The notes: a model not told the origin generated them from the letters alone. Positions 39,182 to 48,576 are shown, counted from the first letter of the stretch. The stretch: 64,000 nucleotides of DNA from Puffinus mauretanicus (GCA_023333565.1 JAJKFH010003438.1:82624-146623); one strand, 5' to 3'. Translations and numbers: made by a program.

Positions 39182-40471
39182 GTAAGTACTTGAGATCACA
39201 ATAGGACCAAAGTCTTTGAAAAGCAGCTGCAGTGTTGTTGTGTTGACACATGGCCAAGCTGAAGGTGAAAAATAACTTTAATTGTCACAAAAAAAACATT
39301 TACTTTCTTGCCACCGTTGATTTGAATAGATTTAAATTATTTCTGCTTAAGACAATTCTATGAAAAAGTTAGCTTAAGAAGTTCATTGTCCAATTTTCTT
39401 TAAGCAAAACCTCTGTTTAGACCCCTGCTGTACTGGGAAGAAAAAAAAAAGAAAACACCCCACAATAAAGCCTTTGTATAGTGAAATGGAATTGAGAGAA
39501 AGTGGACACAATGTCATAACCATGTATTATATAACATTATGAGGCCAATGGGATTTAAACAGATTTAGGGTGCTTATCCAAAATAATTTTACACAACTGC
39601 ATAACAGTTTGAGGTTTGTACAGAAAGCAAACATTTGAGCTCAAAAAGTATGAGATTGCTGTTTGCAGAAATTTCACAAAAATGAAAAAGAAAAAAAGGG
39701 GAAGAGCGAAAGATCAATCCAGCAAACATTCAGTTTATTCAGCTGCACTCCCTTGCAAATCTGACAACTTTTAAAAATTTTCCTTATGTATTCCTTTTTT
39801 CCTCTCACATTGTTTCTGTCCTGTCCTGCTCCGTATGTATCTTTTAAATAGTATAGCATCATTTTGCCCTCAGACAACTCAGTTTGTCCCCAGAAGGCAT
39901 TCACTAGAATACCATTACCTTGGTGCAGGCCGTGTGCAGACAGCTGGAAGAACTGGGGAGAAGAAAAGACAGAGAATTCGCTTTGCATCATTGTAATGCC
40001 ATTGGAACAGGTTCCCTCCACTGCCTCTAGAAGCACTTAAATTGAAACTGATCTGTTCCTGTGTCCTGGTTCTGGCTGGGACAGAGACATCCTGTCACAC
40101 TGTATACTCCCAAATGCACAGCTAGAGTTGCACTGCAAAGCATGTGGTAAGGAAGGAAAGACAGCGTTGGGCTGTTTCATTTCCATACACAAGGTGAGAA
40201 CATGGCAGCTGCTTTCTGATGGAGAACAAAACATGAACATAGGGAGGTATATGTCTTTCTCTTTTCTCCTGTGCTTGCATGAAGAATGGGGCAGAATCTA
40301 GTATTAAATAAATAAATCATGAACTGCCTCAAATTTTTTTAAACCTTGGAATTGACAAAAGCTGGGGAAAGTTATTAGGATATTTTTTCTAGCCTAACAG
40401 TAATATGTAAAAAAAAATTAAAATATTGTACCTTGACCTATTGTCAGAGTGGCAAGCATGAAATTTTCATA

Positions 40472-40518
40472 CATGTGTTTGTGTATATAAATGTATGTGT
40501 GTGTGTGTATGTTACATG
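40472..40518. repeat. (TG)n-rich simple repeat
   Basis: An interrupted GTGTGT/TATG tract with seven GT units at its core. Confidence 0.8.
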
Positions 40519-41925
40519 TTCTTAAGGGTATTTTAATGAGAAAGGCTGATTCTGGAAGTGAGAAAATTACTAAATTGTGATTTCCTTTGTGATTCACATA
40601 TGTTCAAACTGTGATTCCTTTTCTTTGGCAAGTTTTATACTGATATTTCTTGGATCCTTCCTCCAAGAATATTTCTCTTTCAGTAGCTGGCTTTCTGCCT
40701 CCTCTGCTCCCAGCAACCTCTAGCTACAACCTCAGATCTATCATAAACAGGAGACTGGGTCAGGTGGCTGCAAACTAGAACTGTCCAGCCCTAACAAAGA
40801 GGATTTAAGTTGGCAGTTCTGCCATAGGAAGTCTAGCTGTGAAAGCTTCCATTCTGCCCATGTCAGAGTTCACTTCTGTTTGAACAGGCATGACTTAATA
40901 ACTGCGCCTTGGAAGTGCTGCTGTGTGCATTTCTCTTGACAACTTCTTCTGTGGAATTTTGGATTAAATTAGAATTTATACTGGATCTCTTAGTGGCCAG
41001 TATTCCTGATATAGCTGAACAAGTAAAATTATTCAGCGGCTGTTATTCAAGAAGTATCCCATTTTAACACACATTCTTCAAACAGAAACACTGAACAAAT
41101 AGTGCTGTATGAAGCAGAACAAACATTTTTTTGTTCATTAGATGAAAATTTTAGACTTGATTGAATGCTTGAACTTTGAACAGGGCACTGTAATATGCAG
41201 AGAAAAAGAAAAATAATAAAACAGAAGTGTAGTAATCATTTAATCAGGGCATCAATTCTAGCACCTTAGATCCTGGAGTCATGTGAAAACAGAAAAATTG
41301 TTGGCTTCTCTGTGAAAGTCATGACTAACTCCAACTGAAAGAGTGATTCCTACAGGCATCTGAAAAGAGCCTGAAAAACCATTTTCAAGGAGAAAAACAG
41401 ACACAATAAATCTCACCTCCTTCCAACACAGTCTTTTCTTTGATGGGGAACAGAGATGCCTGTTGCCAGTTTTAGTATTTCCTCCTCTCCTACACACATC
41501 ATTGTAAGAAATATAAAGATGATTGTTCCATACTGTTTCCTGTAAGGTTCCTCTGAGAGTTCATGGTAGAGACAGAAACTCAAAGGACAGGGACGTGTAC
41601 GACATTAGTGTGCTTAGGAATGCAGCCACTATTATCCACAAAAGAGTATAATATAAAGTTTTCATGTAATCTTGTAAATTAAAGCTGACTGCTTCACAGA
41701 TAAGTAGATATTTTGATAAAATGTATTGCAGTGAAAAAAATGGCTATGCACATGGGGCATACAGGTATGGAGATTTGGATTCCAAAAACCTTAATTATGT
41801 TGTTTTCTCAACATACATTTCCAATTATTCTAACAAAGTTCCTGATTTACAGTCACACCTAGGAATATTATCCACTCTGAAAAGACTGTGTGTTTGAGTA
41901 GAAGATATACTGATTTATTATGTCA

Positions 41926-41929
41926 TAGC
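41926..41929. other. Left target-site duplication (TAGC)
   Basis: TAGC directly precedes the TGTCCTGG start of the 5' LTR and recurs directly after the 3' LTR at 48577-48580. The two preceding bases (CA) also match the LTR terminus, so duplication length could be read as 4 to 6. Confidence 0.75.
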
Positions 41930-42113
41930 TGTCCTGGTTCCAGCTGGGACAGGGTTAACTTTCTTCCCAGTAGCTTGGGGGGTGTGCTGTGTTTTGGGTT
42001 CGGTGTGAAAGGAGCGTTGATGGCCCATTGATGCCCCATTGATGCTTTGGCTGTTGCTGGGTGATGCTTGCACCGGGAGGGGGGAGCGCAGCCGGGGTGG
42101 TGGACCCAGCTGG

Positions 42114-42118
42114 CCAAT
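42114..42118 (+). promoter_or_regulatory. CCAAT box, 5' LTR
   Basis: GGCCAATGGGG lies about 35 bases upstream of the TATA box and is conserved in the 3' LTR. Confidence 0.6.
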
Positions 42119-42151
42119 GGGGTATTCTATACCATGTGACATCATGCTCAG

Positions 42152-42158
42152 TATAAAA
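42152..42158 (+). promoter_or_regulatory. TATA box, 5' LTR
   Basis: TATAAAA follows ATCATGCTCAG, a block kept in the 3' LTR and in the minus-strand solo LTR at 15336-15935. Transcription would start roughly 25-30 bases downstream, in the G-run region. Confidence 0.8.
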
Positions 42159-42308
42159 ACCAGGTGTGGGGGGGGGGCTCGCCCCCCGTTCGTGACACGC
42201 GGTCGGCGGTCGGTGAGCGGTTGTATCGTGCATTGCCTGTTTTGTGTATTCTGTTATTGTTGTTGTTCTCATTGTTATTTTACTGTTCTACTTAGTTTTA
42301 TTTCAATT

Positions 42309-42314
42309 ATTAAA
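42309..42314 (+). terminator. Variant polyadenylation signal (ATTAAA), 5' LTR
   Basis: ATTAAA lies about 155 bases after the TATA box and is followed by a GT/T-rich stretch. The same hexamer occurs in the 3' LTR at 48442, where it would act. Confidence 0.6.
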
Positions 42315-42454
42315 CTGTTTTTATCTCAACCCGGGAGCTTTCCTACTTGTGCCCTCCCGATTCTCTCCCCCATCCCACCGGGGCGGGGGGGTGATCGAGC
42401 GGCTGCGTGGCGTTTATTTTTTGCTGGCTGGGGTTAAACCACGACAGTCCTTTT

Positions 42455-42472
42455 TGGCGCCCAACGTGGGGC
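42455..42472 (+). other. Primer-binding site, tRNA-Lys(1,2) type
   Basis: TGGCGCCCAACGTGGGGC is complementary to the 3' end of tRNA-Lys(1,2), the primer class used by spumaviruses and some lenti- and betaretroviruses. It starts eight bases after the LTR end, whereas retroviral sites usually lie zero to three bases away. Confidence 0.9.
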
Positions 42473-42553
42473 ACGGAGGGTTGAGATAACGACAGATTAT
42501 TTAGAGCATATTGAGGAATTTATATCTGGTAACATATTAATTTGCTCTGCACC

Positions 42554-43414
42554 ATGCTCTTGTTTTTACTGTACCTGTTTAAAATTGGAGTTGGGTTTTG
42601 TAGTCTGTTGTGCTCTGCCGTGATTAATGATGTTTTGCCTGGGAGATTTGTTACTAAAACGCTGGCATTGGGGGTTATTTGGTATTTGGGATTCGTAATG
42701 AAGCCGTTTCTGCATTTCGGGTACCACCTCATGGAGACCATTAGCAATTATACCTTTTCCTCCGAGAGATTCTTTATGGAGGAAGTAGAGAATGGCACCC
42801 TCGCTACCTTTCTCTATGATGTCATCTCCTTTGTTAAAATAACTTGCCAGTACCTCGAACATCCCTGGGTAGTTAGGATACATCTATTGGTACTCCTTGG
42901 GAATATTGTTGCGGTTTTATCCAAGGTTAGTAAGCAATTTAAAAATGTCATCCAGAGATCTGCCCCAAGGCTGGATAGTTATGAGTGGCAGGGCGAGTGG
43001 GAAAGCATGGGCAAATGCTTAGGACGATGGGCATCCCCAGTGTTCTGGAACTTTACCCCTGAACAAGTGCAGAACCCTGAAAAATTAGTAGAATATTTGG
43101 AAGAAGTATGCTGTCACCCTGGCCATTCTAGGGAGACGCAAATCACTACAATATGCTGGGGCCTGGCCCACGCCTACCGAGCCCTGTTTAATATCACTCA
43201 GAACCCCCAAGGGGAAGGAAACGTCTCTGCAGCTGATGACAAAGCAACAGGCCCTGTGGCTACTCCTCCCCCCACAGCAAGCACAGCGGCTCCCTCACCC
43301 CCAGGGCAGGCACGGCAGCTACTCCGCCCCCTGCGACAGAGACCCAACCCGTGCCGGTATCAGTCGCCCCTATACAAAAAAGAAAATGCACAAGAAAATC
43401 AGCCCGTCTGGTAA
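42554..43414 (+). CDS. gag: Gag-like N-terminal open frame with hydrophobic segments
   Basis: The frame starts at ATG 42554 in a good context (ACCATGC), 81 bases after the primer site, and runs 286 codons. Residues about 1-25, 36-55 and 106-124 are strongly hydrophobic, with sequons N65-Y-T and N80-G-T between the second and third. A polar, tryptophan-rich region with a CCHPGH segment follows, then a proline/alanine-rich linker from about residue 230. The last part of this frame overlaps the next gag frame, and the sense reading appears to pass into it within 43237-43414, so the frame's own C-terminus is probably a frameshift artefact. Such a hydrophobic N-terminus is unusual for Gag. A membrane-targeting or signal-anchor role is inference only. 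Confidence 0.75.
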   Translation: MLLFLLYLFKIGVGFCSLLCSAVINDVLPGRFVTKTLALGVIWYLGFVMKPFLHFGYHLMETISNYTFSSERFFMEEVENGTLATFLYDVISFVKITCQYLEHPWVVRIHLLVLLGNIVAVLSKVSKQFKNVIQRSAPRLDSYEWQGEWESMGKCLGRWASPVFWNFTPEQVQNPEKLVEYLEEVCCHPGHSRETQITTICWGLAHAYRALFNITQNPQGEGNVSAADDKATGPVATPPPTASTAAPSPPGQARQLLRPLRQRPNPCRYQSPLYKKENAQENQPVW

Positions 43415-44460
43415 GGGATGAAGATGAACCAGGGCCATCACGAGAACAGGAGGAGGAGGGGGCAGAACCCGTGAATGAGATGGTGACCACCCGATCCCTA
43501 TCTCTGGGTGAGCTGCGAGATATGCGAAAAGACTTCAGCCGTCGTCCAGGCGAGCACATTGTCACCTGGCTGCTCCGATGCTGGGATAACGGGGCCAGTA
43601 GCCTGGAATTAGAGGGTAGAGAAGCCAAGCAGCTGGGATCCCTTTCTAGGGAAGGGGGCATTGACAAAGCAATTGGACAAGGGGCACAAGTCCTCAGCCT
43701 CTGGAGGCGACTCCTGTCAGGTGTGAAGGAAAGGTATCCCTTCAAGGAAGATGTTATATGCCACCCAGGCAAGTGGACCACCATGGAGAGAGGTATCCAG
43801 TACCTGAGAGAATTAGCTGTGCTGGAAGTGATTTATGATGACCTGAACAACGAGCAGTTATCCAAAGACCCAGATGAAGTCAAATGCACCCGACCCATGT
43901 GGCGGAAGTTTGTACGGAGCGCACCAGCGTCACATGCAAACTCATTGGCAGTAATGACCTGGAGAGATGGAGAGGAACAAACGGTGGATGAACTGGCTGG
44001 CCAACTCCGGCAATATGAAGAAAGTCTCTCTTCCTCCCTACGGGCCTGTGTCTCTGCTGTGGAGAAACTGTCTCAGGAGGTCCAGCAACTCAAAGAGGAT
44101 ATGTCCTGCTCCCCACCTGCACGGGCCAGTGTCTCAGCCATTAGGAGCAAGCGTCCCTCTGCTCAAGAGAGAAGACATCGTGGGTACACACACCGGGGCA
44201 ACCTGTGGTTTTACCTGCGTGACCATGGAGAGGACATGAAGAAGTGGGATGCAAAACCTACCTCAGTCCTACAGGCACGGGTACACGAGTTGCAAGGGAA
44301 AACAACCAGAAAAGGGGGTCCTTCCAGGAAAACTGCTGCTCCAGTCTCCAGTGAGTTCCCCAGACAGAGTAGAAGGACTGATTCCACTTCCGACCTTAAC
44401 AAAGGGACTTCTGACTCATACTTACAAGAAGTGGATAGCGAATATGATGACCAGGACTAG
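43237..44460 (+). CDS. gag: Gag-like C-terminal open frame, ends at in-frame TAG before pol
   Basis: This frame opens after a stop at 43234 and lies in the -1 frame relative to the upstream gag frame. The first ATG is at 43480, so the proline-rich and basic part (KRKCTRKSARL, about 43381-43413) is reachable only from the upstream frame. The body contains a helical, capsid-like stretch (about 43500-43950) and a likely coiled coil (SAVEKLSQEVQQLKEDM, near 44053-44103). It ends in an acidic tail, SEYDDQD, before TAG at 44458-44460. No CCHC zinc knuckle is visible. The following pol shares the frame. The break from the upstream frame is most simply a one-base loss in the C-rich linker near 43265-43305. 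Programmed slippage is possible but no canonical heptamer is seen. Confidence 0.8.
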
Positions 44461-47208
44461 AGGGGCCCTGCCTCCAGCCAGGTGGAGGAAAGGGACAACC
44501 GGGTTTACTGGACCGTGTGGATTCGATGGCCTGGCACATCAGATCCACAAGAATATAAGGCTCTCGTAGACACCGGTGCACAGTGTACCCTGATGCCATC
44601 AGGCTATAAAGGGGCAGAACCCATTTGTATTTCTGGAGTGACAGGGGGATCCCAAGAGTTAACTGTGTTGGAGGCCGAAGTGAGTCTAACCGGGAATGAG
44701 TGGCAGAAGCACCCCATTGTGACTGGCCCAGAGGCTCCGTGCATCCTTGGCATAGACTACCTCAGGAGAGGGTATTTTAAGGACCCAAAAGGGTACCGGT
44801 GGGCTTTTGGCATAGCTGCCCTGGAGACGGAGGAAATTAAACAGCTGTCCACCTTGCCTGGTCTCTCGGAGGACCCTTCTGTTGTGGGGTTGTTGAAGGT
44901 CCAAGAACAACAGGTACCAATTGCTACCACAACAGTGCACCGGCGGCAATACCGCACCAACCGAGACTCCCTGATCCCCATCCATGAGCTGATTCGTCGA
45001 CTGGAGAGCCAAGGAGTGATCAGTAAGACTCGCTCACCCTTCAACAGTCCCATATGGCCAGTGCGAAAGTCTACTGGAGAGTGGAGACTAACAGTAGACT
45101 ACCGTGGCCTGAACGAAGTCACGCCGCCACTGAGTGCTGCCGTGCCGGACATGTTGGAACTCCAATACGAACTGGAGTCAAAGGCAGCCAAGTGGTACGC
45201 CACCATTGATATCGCTAATGCCTTCTTCTCCATCCCTTTGGCAGCAGAGTGCAGGCCACAGTTTGCTTTCACTTGGAGGGGTGTCCAGTACACCTGGAAC
45301 CGACTGCCCCAGGGGTGGAAACACAGCCCTACCATTTGCCATGGACTGATCCACACCGCACTGGAACAGGGTGAGGCTCCAGAACATCTGCAGTACATTG
45401 ATGACATCATCGTGTGGGGCAACACAGCAGAGGAAGTTTTCGAGAAAGGGGAGAGAATAGTCCAAATCCTGCTGAAGGCTGGCTTTGCAATAAAACGAAG
45501 TAAGGTCAAGGGACCTGCACAGGAGATCCAGTTTTTAGGAATAAAATGGCAAGATGGACGTCGTCAGATCCCAACGGATGTGATTAATAAAATAACAGCT
45601 ATGTCTCCACCAACTAACAAAAAGGAAACGCAAGCTTTCTTAGGCGTTGTGGGTTTTTGGAGAATGCATATTCCAAATTACAGTCAGATCGTAAGCCCTC
45701 TCTATCACGTGACCAGGAAGAAGAACGACTTCAAATGGGGCCCTGAGCAACGACAAGCATTTGAACAAATTAAACAGGAGATAGTTCAGGCAGTAGCCCT
45801 TGGGCCAGTCCGGGCAGGACAAGATGTGAAGAACGTGCTCTACACCGCAGCCGGGGAGAATGGCCCTACCTGGAGCCTCTGGCAGAAAGCACCAGGGGAG
45901 ACTCGAGGTCGACCCTTGGGGTTCTGGAGTCGGGGATACAGAGGATCCGAGGCCCGCTACACTCCAACTGAGAAGGAGATACTGGCAGCATATGAAGGGG
46001 TTCAAGCTGCTTCGGAAGTGGTTGGTACTGAAGCACAGCTCCTCCTGGCACCCCGACTGCCGGTGCTGGGCTGGATGTTCAAAGGGAGCGTCCCCTCTAC
46101 ACATCATGCAACCGATGCTACGTGGAGTAAGTGGGTCGCGCTGATCACACAACGGGCCCGAATAGGAAACCCCAGTCGCCCAGGAATCTTGGAGGTGATC
46201 ACGAACTGGCCAGAAGGCAAAGACTTTGGAATATCCCCAGAGGAGGAGGTGACGCGTGCTGAAGAGGCCCCACCATATAACAAACTACCAGAAAACAAGA
46301 AGCAATATGCCCTGTTCACCGATGGGTCCTGTCGCCTTGTGGGAAAACATCGGAGATGGAAGGCTGCGGCATGGAGTCCTATACGCCAAGTTGCAGAAAC
46401 TGCTGAAGGAGAAGGTGAATCGAGTCAGTTTGCAGAGGTGAAAGCCATCCAGCTGGCCTTGGACATTGCCGAACGAGAAAAATGGCCAGTACTTTATCTC
46501 TATACTGATTCCTGGATGGTGGCAAATGCCCTGTGGGGATGGTTGCAGCAGTGGAAGCAGAACAACTGGCAGCGCAGAGGTAAACCCATCTGGGCTGCTG
46601 CGTTGTGGCAAGATATTGCTGCCCGGGTAGAGAACCTGACTGTAAAAGTACGTCACGTAGATGCTCACGTACCCAAGAGTCGGGCCAGTGAAGAGCACCA
46701 AAACAACCAGCAGGTGGATCAGGCTGCCAAGATCGAAGTAGCTCAGGTAGATCTGGACTGGCAACATAAAGGTGAATTATTTATAGCTCGGTGGGCCCAT
46801 GACACCTCAGGCCACCAAGGGAGAGATGCAACATATAGATGGGCTCGTGATCGAGGGGTGGATTTGACCATGGACACTATTGCACAAGTTATCCACGAAT
46901 GTGAAACATGCGCTGCAATCAAGCAAGCCAAGCGAGTAAAGCCTCTTTGGTATGGAGGACGATGGTTGAAGTATAAATATGGGGAGGCTTGGCAGATTGA
47001 TTATATCACGCTCCCACAAACCCGACAGGGCAAGCGCTATGTGCTCACCATGGTAGAAGTAACCACAGGATGGCTGGAAACATACCCTGTGCCCCATGCC
47101 ACCGCCCGGAACACCATCCTGGGCCTTGAAAACAAGTCCTATGGCGACATGGCACCCCAGAAAGAATTGAGTCAGACAACGGGACTCACTTCCGAAACAA
47201 CCTCATAG
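44461..47208 (+). pseudogene. pol: Pol: protease, reverse transcriptase, RNase H, integrase N-terminus (frame broken)
   Basis: The frame continues directly after the gag TAG with no ATG near its start, implying gag-pol expression by stop readthrough. Residues below are counted from 44482. The protease has the LVDTGAQ active site (D30) and an ILGIDYL segment near 95. RT follows with D243 in ATIDIANAF, LPQGWKHSP and YIDD (D307, D308). A W-SLWQK / LGFWSR connection follows. RNase H has TDGS (D614), E652, D676 and HVDAH (H725, D727). Integrase begins with an H-x4-H (773, 778) and C-x2-C (807, 810) zinc site, then catalytic D840 in QIDYI. After about 47127 the frame is wrong and ends in nonsense at 47208. 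All RT and RNase H catalytic residues are intact. Confidence 0.92.
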
Positions 47209-47645
47209 ACACCTGGGCCAAAGAACATGGCATTGAGTGGGTTTATCACATCCCCTACCATGCACCAGCCTCCGGAAAAATTGAACGATACAACGGGCTG
47301 TTAAAGACAACACTGAGGGCAATGGGTGGTGGGACATTCAAGCATTGGGACACACATTTAGCAAAGGCCACCTGGTTAGTCAACACTAGGGGATCTGTCA
47401 CTCGAGCTGGCCCTGCCCAATCCAAACCCTTACGTGCTGTAGAGGGGGATAAAGTCCCTGTCGTGCATATGAGGAATATGCTGGGGAAGACGGTCTGGGT
47501 TACTCCTGCCTCTGGCAAGGGAAAACCCATCCGTGGGATTGCTTTTGCTCAGGGACCTGGGTGCACGTGGTGGGTGATGAGAAAGGATGGGGAAGTCCGG
47601 TGTGTACCTCAAGGGGATTTAATTTTGGGTGAAAATAGCCAATGA
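47130..47645 (+). pseudogene. pol: Pol remainder: integrase catalytic core C-half and C-terminal domain, shifted frame
   Basis: This frame opens after a stop at 47127 and carries the second and third integrase catalytic residues: D in SDNGTHF (47175-47177) and E in GKIERYNG (47283-47285), spaced as D-x35-E. The distance from the first Asp (46999) is one base short of a whole number of codons, consistent with a single-base deletion near 47127-47160. The C-terminal part has a basic, SH3-like region with GKTVWVTPASGKGKPIRG and ends at TGA 47643-47645. It has no start codon of its own where needed, so it is dead in this copy. Confidence 0.88.
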
Positions 47646-48057
47646 ACTGAATTGTATGCTGTTAGTTATTACATAGGTACTGTATGTCATCACTTCTATG
47701 GTTACCATATGCCATATTAACAGTATTACAGTAAGAATCACCCAGATTAATGTAGGATGAACTCCGATGAAACTGAGCAAGGTGCAACGATGATAGAACC
47801 GGACGAGCGCCCAGAACTGGCCTCCGCATGCAAGAGCCCAACACCACACACCATCTCTCCTGCCCTGCAAGACTGTTATGACAGGTGGGACCCGAAGTCA
47901 TGGACTAAATGAACTCAACGGATGTTTTAGAGGGATGGCCCATGGACTAAGGGAATGATATCCCTGTATGTGTATATATCAAAAGGCAGGGAAAAGTAGC
48001 GGTGACTAATAGGAATGTATTGGAAAATGTGAGACCTGGGCATGATGTAGATGGTAT
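47646..48057 (+). other. Non-coding tail between pol and polypurine tract
   Basis: About 410 bases with no open frame resembling env or dUTPase. It contains GC-rich islands (47795-47880) and AT-rich ends. It probably serves as the 3' untranslated region of the element. Confidence 0.65.
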
Positions 48058-48072
48058 AGAATAAGGGGTGGA
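48058..48072 (+). other. Polypurine tract
   Basis: AGAATAAGGGGTGGA lies just before the 3' LTR, with one T interrupting each purine block. The bases TAT separate it from the LTR start at 48076, which is slightly more than the usual gap. Confidence 0.65.
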
Positions 48073-48247
48073 TATTGTCCTGGTTCCAGCTGGGACAGGG
48101 TTAACTTTCTTCCCAGTAGCTTGGGGGGTGTGCTGTGTTTTGGGTTAGGTGTGAAAGGAGCGTTGATGGCCCATTGATGCTCTGGCTGTCGCTGGGCGGC
48201 GCTTGACCTGGGAGGGGGGAGCACAGCCGGGTGGTGGACCCAGCTGG

Positions 48248-48252
48248 CCAAT
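48248..48252 (+). promoter_or_regulatory. CCAAT box, 3' LTR
   Basis: It is the equivalent of 42114-42118 in the 5' LTR. Confidence 0.55.
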
Positions 48253-48285
48253 GGGGTATTCTATACCATGTGACATCATGCTCAG

Positions 48286-48292
48286 TATAAAA
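48286..48292 (+). promoter_or_regulatory. TATA box, 3' LTR
   Basis: TATAAAA in the same context as the 5' LTR. It could drive readthrough transcription into the right flank. Confidence 0.75.
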
Positions 48293-48441
48293 ACCAGGTG
48301 TGTGGGGGGGCTCGCCCCCGTTCGTGACACGCGGTCGGCGGTCGGTGAGCGGTTGTGTCGTGCATTGCCTGTTTGGTGTATTCTGTTATTGTTGTTGTTC
48401 TCATTGTTATTATTACTGTTCTACTTAGTTTTATTTCAATT

Positions 48442-48447
48442 ATTAAA
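48442..48447 (+). terminator. Variant polyadenylation signal (ATTAAA), 3' LTR
   Basis: This is the expected polyadenylation signal of the proviral transcript, with T/GT-rich sequence after it. Confidence 0.6.
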
Positions 48448-48576
48448 CTGTTTTTATCTCAACCCGGGAGCTTTCCTACTTGTGCCCTCCCGATTCTCTC
48501 CCCATCCCACCGGGGGGGGGGGTGATCGAGCGGCTGCATGGCGTTTATTTTTGCTGGCTGGGGTTAAACCACGACA

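Larger units (their letters stand above)
38426..41929. other. Unannotated stretch left of the provirus
   Basis: No gene is recognised except the candidate exon at 39075-39181. A 25-bp match to the start of the provirus LTR lies at 40062-40086, and a TG-rich simple repeat at 40472-40518. The last four bases (41926-41929, TAGC) are the left target repeat of the provirus. Confidence 0.55.
41930..42446 (+). repeat. 5' LTR of the provirus (517 bp)
   Basis: It begins TGTCCTGG and ends CCACGACA, matching 48076-48576 across its length. It contains CCAAT (42114), TATAAAA (42152) and ATTAAA (42309), giving an approximate U3-R-U5 order. Compared with the 3' LTR it has an extra 11-bp unit: CCCATTGATGC occurs twice in tandem at 42024-42045. 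About 14 substitutions and several homopolymer indels separate the two LTRs. Confidence 0.95.
41930..48576 (+). mobile_element. Near-complete env-less class III-like endogenous retrovirus (avian ERV-L type)
   Basis: The provirus shows, in order, a 5' LTR, a tRNA-Lys(1,2) primer site, a gag-like region, a protease-RT-RNase H-integrase pol, a polypurine tract and a 3' LTR, between 4-bp TAGC repeats. Pol spellings such as YIDD, a W-SLWQK segment after RT and LGFWSR are of the ERV-L type, and Lys(1,2) priming is shared with spumaviruses. This is family knowledge, not a computed alignment. No env is present: only about 415 bases lie between the integrase stop and the polypurine tract. Frame breaks in gag and integrase make the copy non-autonomous. 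The gag coiled coil and LTR style recall the galliform ENS-1/ERNI (Soprano) family, but that link is untested. Confidence 0.93.
48076..48576 (+). repeat. 3' LTR of the provirus (501 bp)
   Basis: It has the same TGTCCTGG start and CCACGACA end as the 5' LTR. It carries only one copy of the 11-bp CCCATTGATGC unit and shorter G, C and T runs. CCAAT at 48248, TATAAAA at 48286 and ATTAAA at 48442 are intact. Confidence 0.95.

Noticed and set aside
40681..40760. Acceptor TTTCTCTTTCAG followed by a GC-richer stretch
   Set aside because: Two frames meet stops early and the only donor is weak.
41918..42437. Several 60-130 codon open frames across the LTRs on both strands
   Set aside because: They overlap LTR promoter and U5 sequence, recur in both LTRs with different breaks, and are composition effects.
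45099..46767. Antisense open frames of 94-170 codons across pol
   Set aside because: Shadow frames of the GC-richer pol coding strand, without domains.
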